This document shows, piece after piece, positions 7,786 through 8,946 of a stretch of 8,946 nucleotides of DNA. Within the stretch, counting starts at the first letter, position 1, and each line of letters opens with the position of its first letter. The notes beneath the pieces are model-generated. The model was not told where the DNA came from and did no database searches. It saw only the letters and a list, made by a program, of their open reading frames with translations. The stretch is taken from the NCBI GenBank assembly GCA_002791255.1, contig PFWS01000023.1:1-8946 (forward strand). Reading direction: 5' to 3'. This DNA is from Candidatus Uhrbacteria bacterium CG_4_9_14_3_um_filter_36_7 (GTDB taxonomy: Bacteria > Patescibacteriota > Patescibacteriia > UBA9934 > GWF2-40-263). The position numbers and the translations under genes are program-made.

Positions 7786-7995
7786 ATGGAAACTCCAAAA
7801 GTCTCTTGGTACCACAAGCTTCTTCATGAATGTCGTGCCATGATTGATCGTCTTCAATTAAACGAACAAGACGCAGAACTATTTCAATCGTTTGTTACCC
7901 GTGTGGCAAAAGATCAATATAAAATTGGAAACAGTTCTGGTATCCGTTGGGCGTTTAGAAAACAAAAAGAAAATGAGTCTGGAGCCCCTATTTAA
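7786..7995 (+). CDS. Small protein of unknown function (69 residues)
   Basis: I do not recognise this protein. It is soluble-looking and mostly helical: SWYHKLLHECRAMIDRL, then a helix around residues 27-45 (EQDAELFQSFVTRVAKDQY), then KIGNSSGIRWAFRKQ, a basic aromatic stretch that might bind nucleic acid or protein. There is no signal peptide or membrane segment. The start ATG 7786 (METPKVSW) is chosen because composition becomes protein-like there. In-frame ATGs at 7723 and 7735 would add 21 or 17 less convincing residues. It has no Shine-Dalgarno site and is followed 16 bases later by a strong terminator, which supports a real gene end. It may be transcribed together with the surface protein. 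A frameshifted longer ancestor cannot be ruled out. Confidence 0.55.
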   Translation: METPKVSWYHKLLHECRAMIDRLQLNEQDAELFQSFVTRVAKDQYKIGNSSGIRWAFRKQKENESGAPI

Positions 7996-8011
7996 TTAAT
8001 TAAAACAATAT

Positions 8012-8051
8012 ACACCACCTCTTGTTGTCTTGCGCAAGGGGTGGTGTTTAT
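8012..8051 (+). terminator. Intrinsic terminator after the small gene
   Basis: ACACCACCTCTTG and CAAGGGGTGGTGT form a 13-bp stem with one G-T wobble around a 10-nt loop, followed by TTTAT. The U-run is short but the stem is very stable. It separates the surface-protein and small-gene unit from the tRNA pair. Confidence 0.75.
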
Positions 8052-8061
8052 GGTATATAAA
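8030..8061 (+). promoter_or_regulatory. Possible promoter for the tRNA-Gly/tRNA-Leu pair
   Basis: TTGCGC (8030-8035), an 18-nt spacer and TATATA (8054-8059) could act as a weak promoter starting near 8066, about 18 nt before tRNA-Gly. Its -35 half lies inside the terminator hairpin. TATTAT at 8077-8082 is too close to the tRNA to serve as its -10 box. Confidence 0.3.
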
Positions 8062-8083
8062 TGGATGTTTCGGTGTATTATGT

Positions 8084-8159
<76 letters not shown>

Positions 8160-8226
8160 CCGAGCTAAGCTTGATTGTTGTGTATTTTAACAAAACAAAT
8201 AGTGAAAATTTTATTTAAAATAAATT

Positions 8227-8313
8227 GGGCGAGTGGCGAAACTGGTATACGCTGCAGACTTAAAATCTGCTGGGAGCGATCTCGTGCGGGTTCAAGTCCC
8301 GCCTCGCCCACCA
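8227..8313 (+). tRNA. tRNA-Leu(UAA)
   Basis: The 87-nt class II tRNA has acceptor arms GGGCGAG/CTCGCCC, discriminator A and encoded CCA. The anticodon stem is GCAGA/TCTGC with loop CTTAAAA, giving UAA. The long variable arm and the T-arm GCGGG-TTCAAGT-CCCGC fit leucine. This is a position where some bacterial tRNA-Leu genes carry a group I intron; none is present here. Confidence 0.97.
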
Positions 8314-8335
8314 ACAATTTCCGAAAAAATTGTTG
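8312..8335. repeat. Hairpin at the 3' end of tRNA-Leu(UAA)
   Basis: CAACAATTT and AAATTGTTG form a 9-bp stem with a 6-nt loop, beginning in the tRNA CCA. It lies between tRNA-Leu and the convergent trpS end, where a terminator is expected. Neither strand has a clean U-run after it, so it is a weak terminator candidate or a 3' processing element. Confidence 0.35.
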
Positions 8336-8359
8336 CCAAAAATAAAAATTGGTAAAAAA

Positions 8360-8899
8360 TTAGAAATAGTTAATTTTAATTACTTCTCTGACTTTTTTCA
8401 TGGTTTCTTTTGCAATGACTTGTGTTTTTTCTGTTCCTTCACGCAAAATTTTTTCGATATATTCAGGTTTTTTAGCAAATTCTTGACGTCTTATTCTAAT
8501 AGGCGAAATAACATTTTTAAGTATATTAATAAGTCGATTTTTTATTTCAACATCACCTAAACCGCCGCGCCGATATTGCTCTTTTATTTTTTTTAGTTCT
8601 TCTTTGTCTTCGTCAAAAATATCAAGGTAGGTGAAAACAACATTACCTTCAATTTTTCCAGGATCACTTGCATGGATATGATTTGGGTCAGTATACATAT
8701 CCATTACTTTTCTTTTGATTTCCTCTAATGAATCATCAAGATAAATGGCATTACCAAGTGATTTACTGGCTTTGGCATTTCCATCAGTTCCTACTAGACG
8801 CGACGTTTTAGAAAGAACCGGCTGAATTTTCCTGAAAGTTTCCCCATAAATTGAATTAAACTTCGCTACAATTTCGGCATAAGGTACATAAACGGGTGC
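8360..8899 (-). CDS. trpS: Tryptophanyl-tRNA synthetase, C-terminal part (5' part missing)
   Basis: TrpS charges tRNA-Trp with tryptophan using ATP; it is a class I synthetase that acts as a dimer in the cytosol. The visible 179 codons cover roughly the last half of a protein of about 330 residues. They begin with APVYVPYAEIVAKFN, which aligns with the segment after the family's DQ residues. Next comes GTDGNAKASKSLGNAIYL, the ATP-binding KMSKS loop in a KASKS form (8759-8773), then VMDMYTDPNHI, DPGKIEGN and RRGGLGDV. The C-terminus ends in KINYF, typical of this TrpS branch. The coding signal is strong to the last codon, but TAG at 8900-8902 closes the frame on the N-terminal side and the sequence beyond does not look like TrpS. 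No start codon fits. It converges on the tRNA pair. Confidence 0.9.
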   Translation of the reverse strand, partial: APVYVPYAEIVAKFNSIYGETFRKIQPVLSKTSRLVGTDGNAKASKSLGNAIYLDDSLEEIKRKVMDMYTDPNHIHASDPGKIEGNVVFTYLDIFDEDKEELKKIKEQYRRGGLGDVEIKNRLINILKNVISPIRIRRQEFAKKPEYIEKILREGTEKTQVIAKETMKKVREVIKINYF

Positions 8900-8946
8900 C
8901 TAAAAATTGAATTTTGGTTGTATACTAAGCGCAGAAATGCGGTTTT
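8900..8946. other. Terminal segment that interrupts trpS
   Basis: These 47 bases do not continue TrpS in any minus-strand frame: the trpS frame has TAG at 8900-8902, and the others give no VPVGxDQ motif. The plus strand shows CGCA-GAAA-TGCG followed by GTTTT, a short hairpin with a T-run cut off by the window edge. It may be unrelated sequence joined by assembly, a real insertion, or degraded trpS. Confidence 0.4.

Noticed and set aside
7509..7829. 106-codon frame overlapping the end of the surface-protein gene
   Set aside because: Its first part is the shifted frame of the membrane anchor and its second part has no convincing composition.
8300..8340. Integration site (att) at the 3' end of tRNA-Leu(UAA)
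   Set aside because: No integrase gene and no second copy of the tRNA 3' end were found nearby; the repeat there is a small hairpin.

Overview
The window looks like a piece of a small, AT-rich bacterial genome, most likely from the Patescibacteria (candidate phyla radiation). That assignment is an inference. It rests on a 23S rRNA gene with expanded helices and no linked 16S gene, a long surface protein built from lamin-tail domains, gene starts without clear Shine-Dalgarno sites, and generic small-genome neighbours. TGA ends the large surface-protein gene right after its cytoplasmic tail, so a UGA-recoded lineage such as Gracilibacteria is unlikely. Both ends fall inside genes (23S rRNA and trpS), which fits a metagenome contig, although I cannot prove that these are contig ends.

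Layout. Positions 1-1434 (minus) hold the 5' part of 23S rRNA, with three extra hairpins compared with E. coli and B. subtilis. Positions 1435-1781 hold its own promoter and a leader of about 270 nt with a boxB/boxA-like antitermination site and other hairpins. rlmH (1782-2255, plus) is divergent from 23S and encodes an enzyme that modifies 23S rRNA. It converges on an RBBP9/YdeN-type serine hydrolase (2252-2899, minus). The hydrolase follows a membrane-anchored protein of unknown function (2919-3449) and tRNA-Leu(UAG) (3468-3552); the three form a probable operon with one promoter at 3574-3602.

The 220-base divergent spacer 3553-3772 carries that promoter, a plus-strand promoter, a strong intrinsic terminator immediately after it, and a GC-rich palindrome. 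Next comes the dominant gene (3773-7633): a 1286-residue, C-terminally anchored surface protein with a signal peptide, six lamin-tail-like domains joined by Ser/Thr/Asn-rich linkers, and a paired OB-fold-like region. After a 150-base hairpin-bearing spacer comes a 69-codon gene of unknown function (7786-7995), then a terminator. tRNA-Gly(GCC) and tRNA-Leu(UAA) follow on plus. The window closes with the 3' part of trpS (minus). Its frame is closed by a TAG at 8900-8902, where resemblance to TrpS also stops.

Functionally, most genes serve translation (23S, RlmH, three tRNAs, TrpS); the large protein is the cell-surface component. I did not find a convincing undescribed multi-gene system. The best leads are the rRNA leader, the promoter-terminator pair before the surface gene, the surface-protein architecture and the trpS break.
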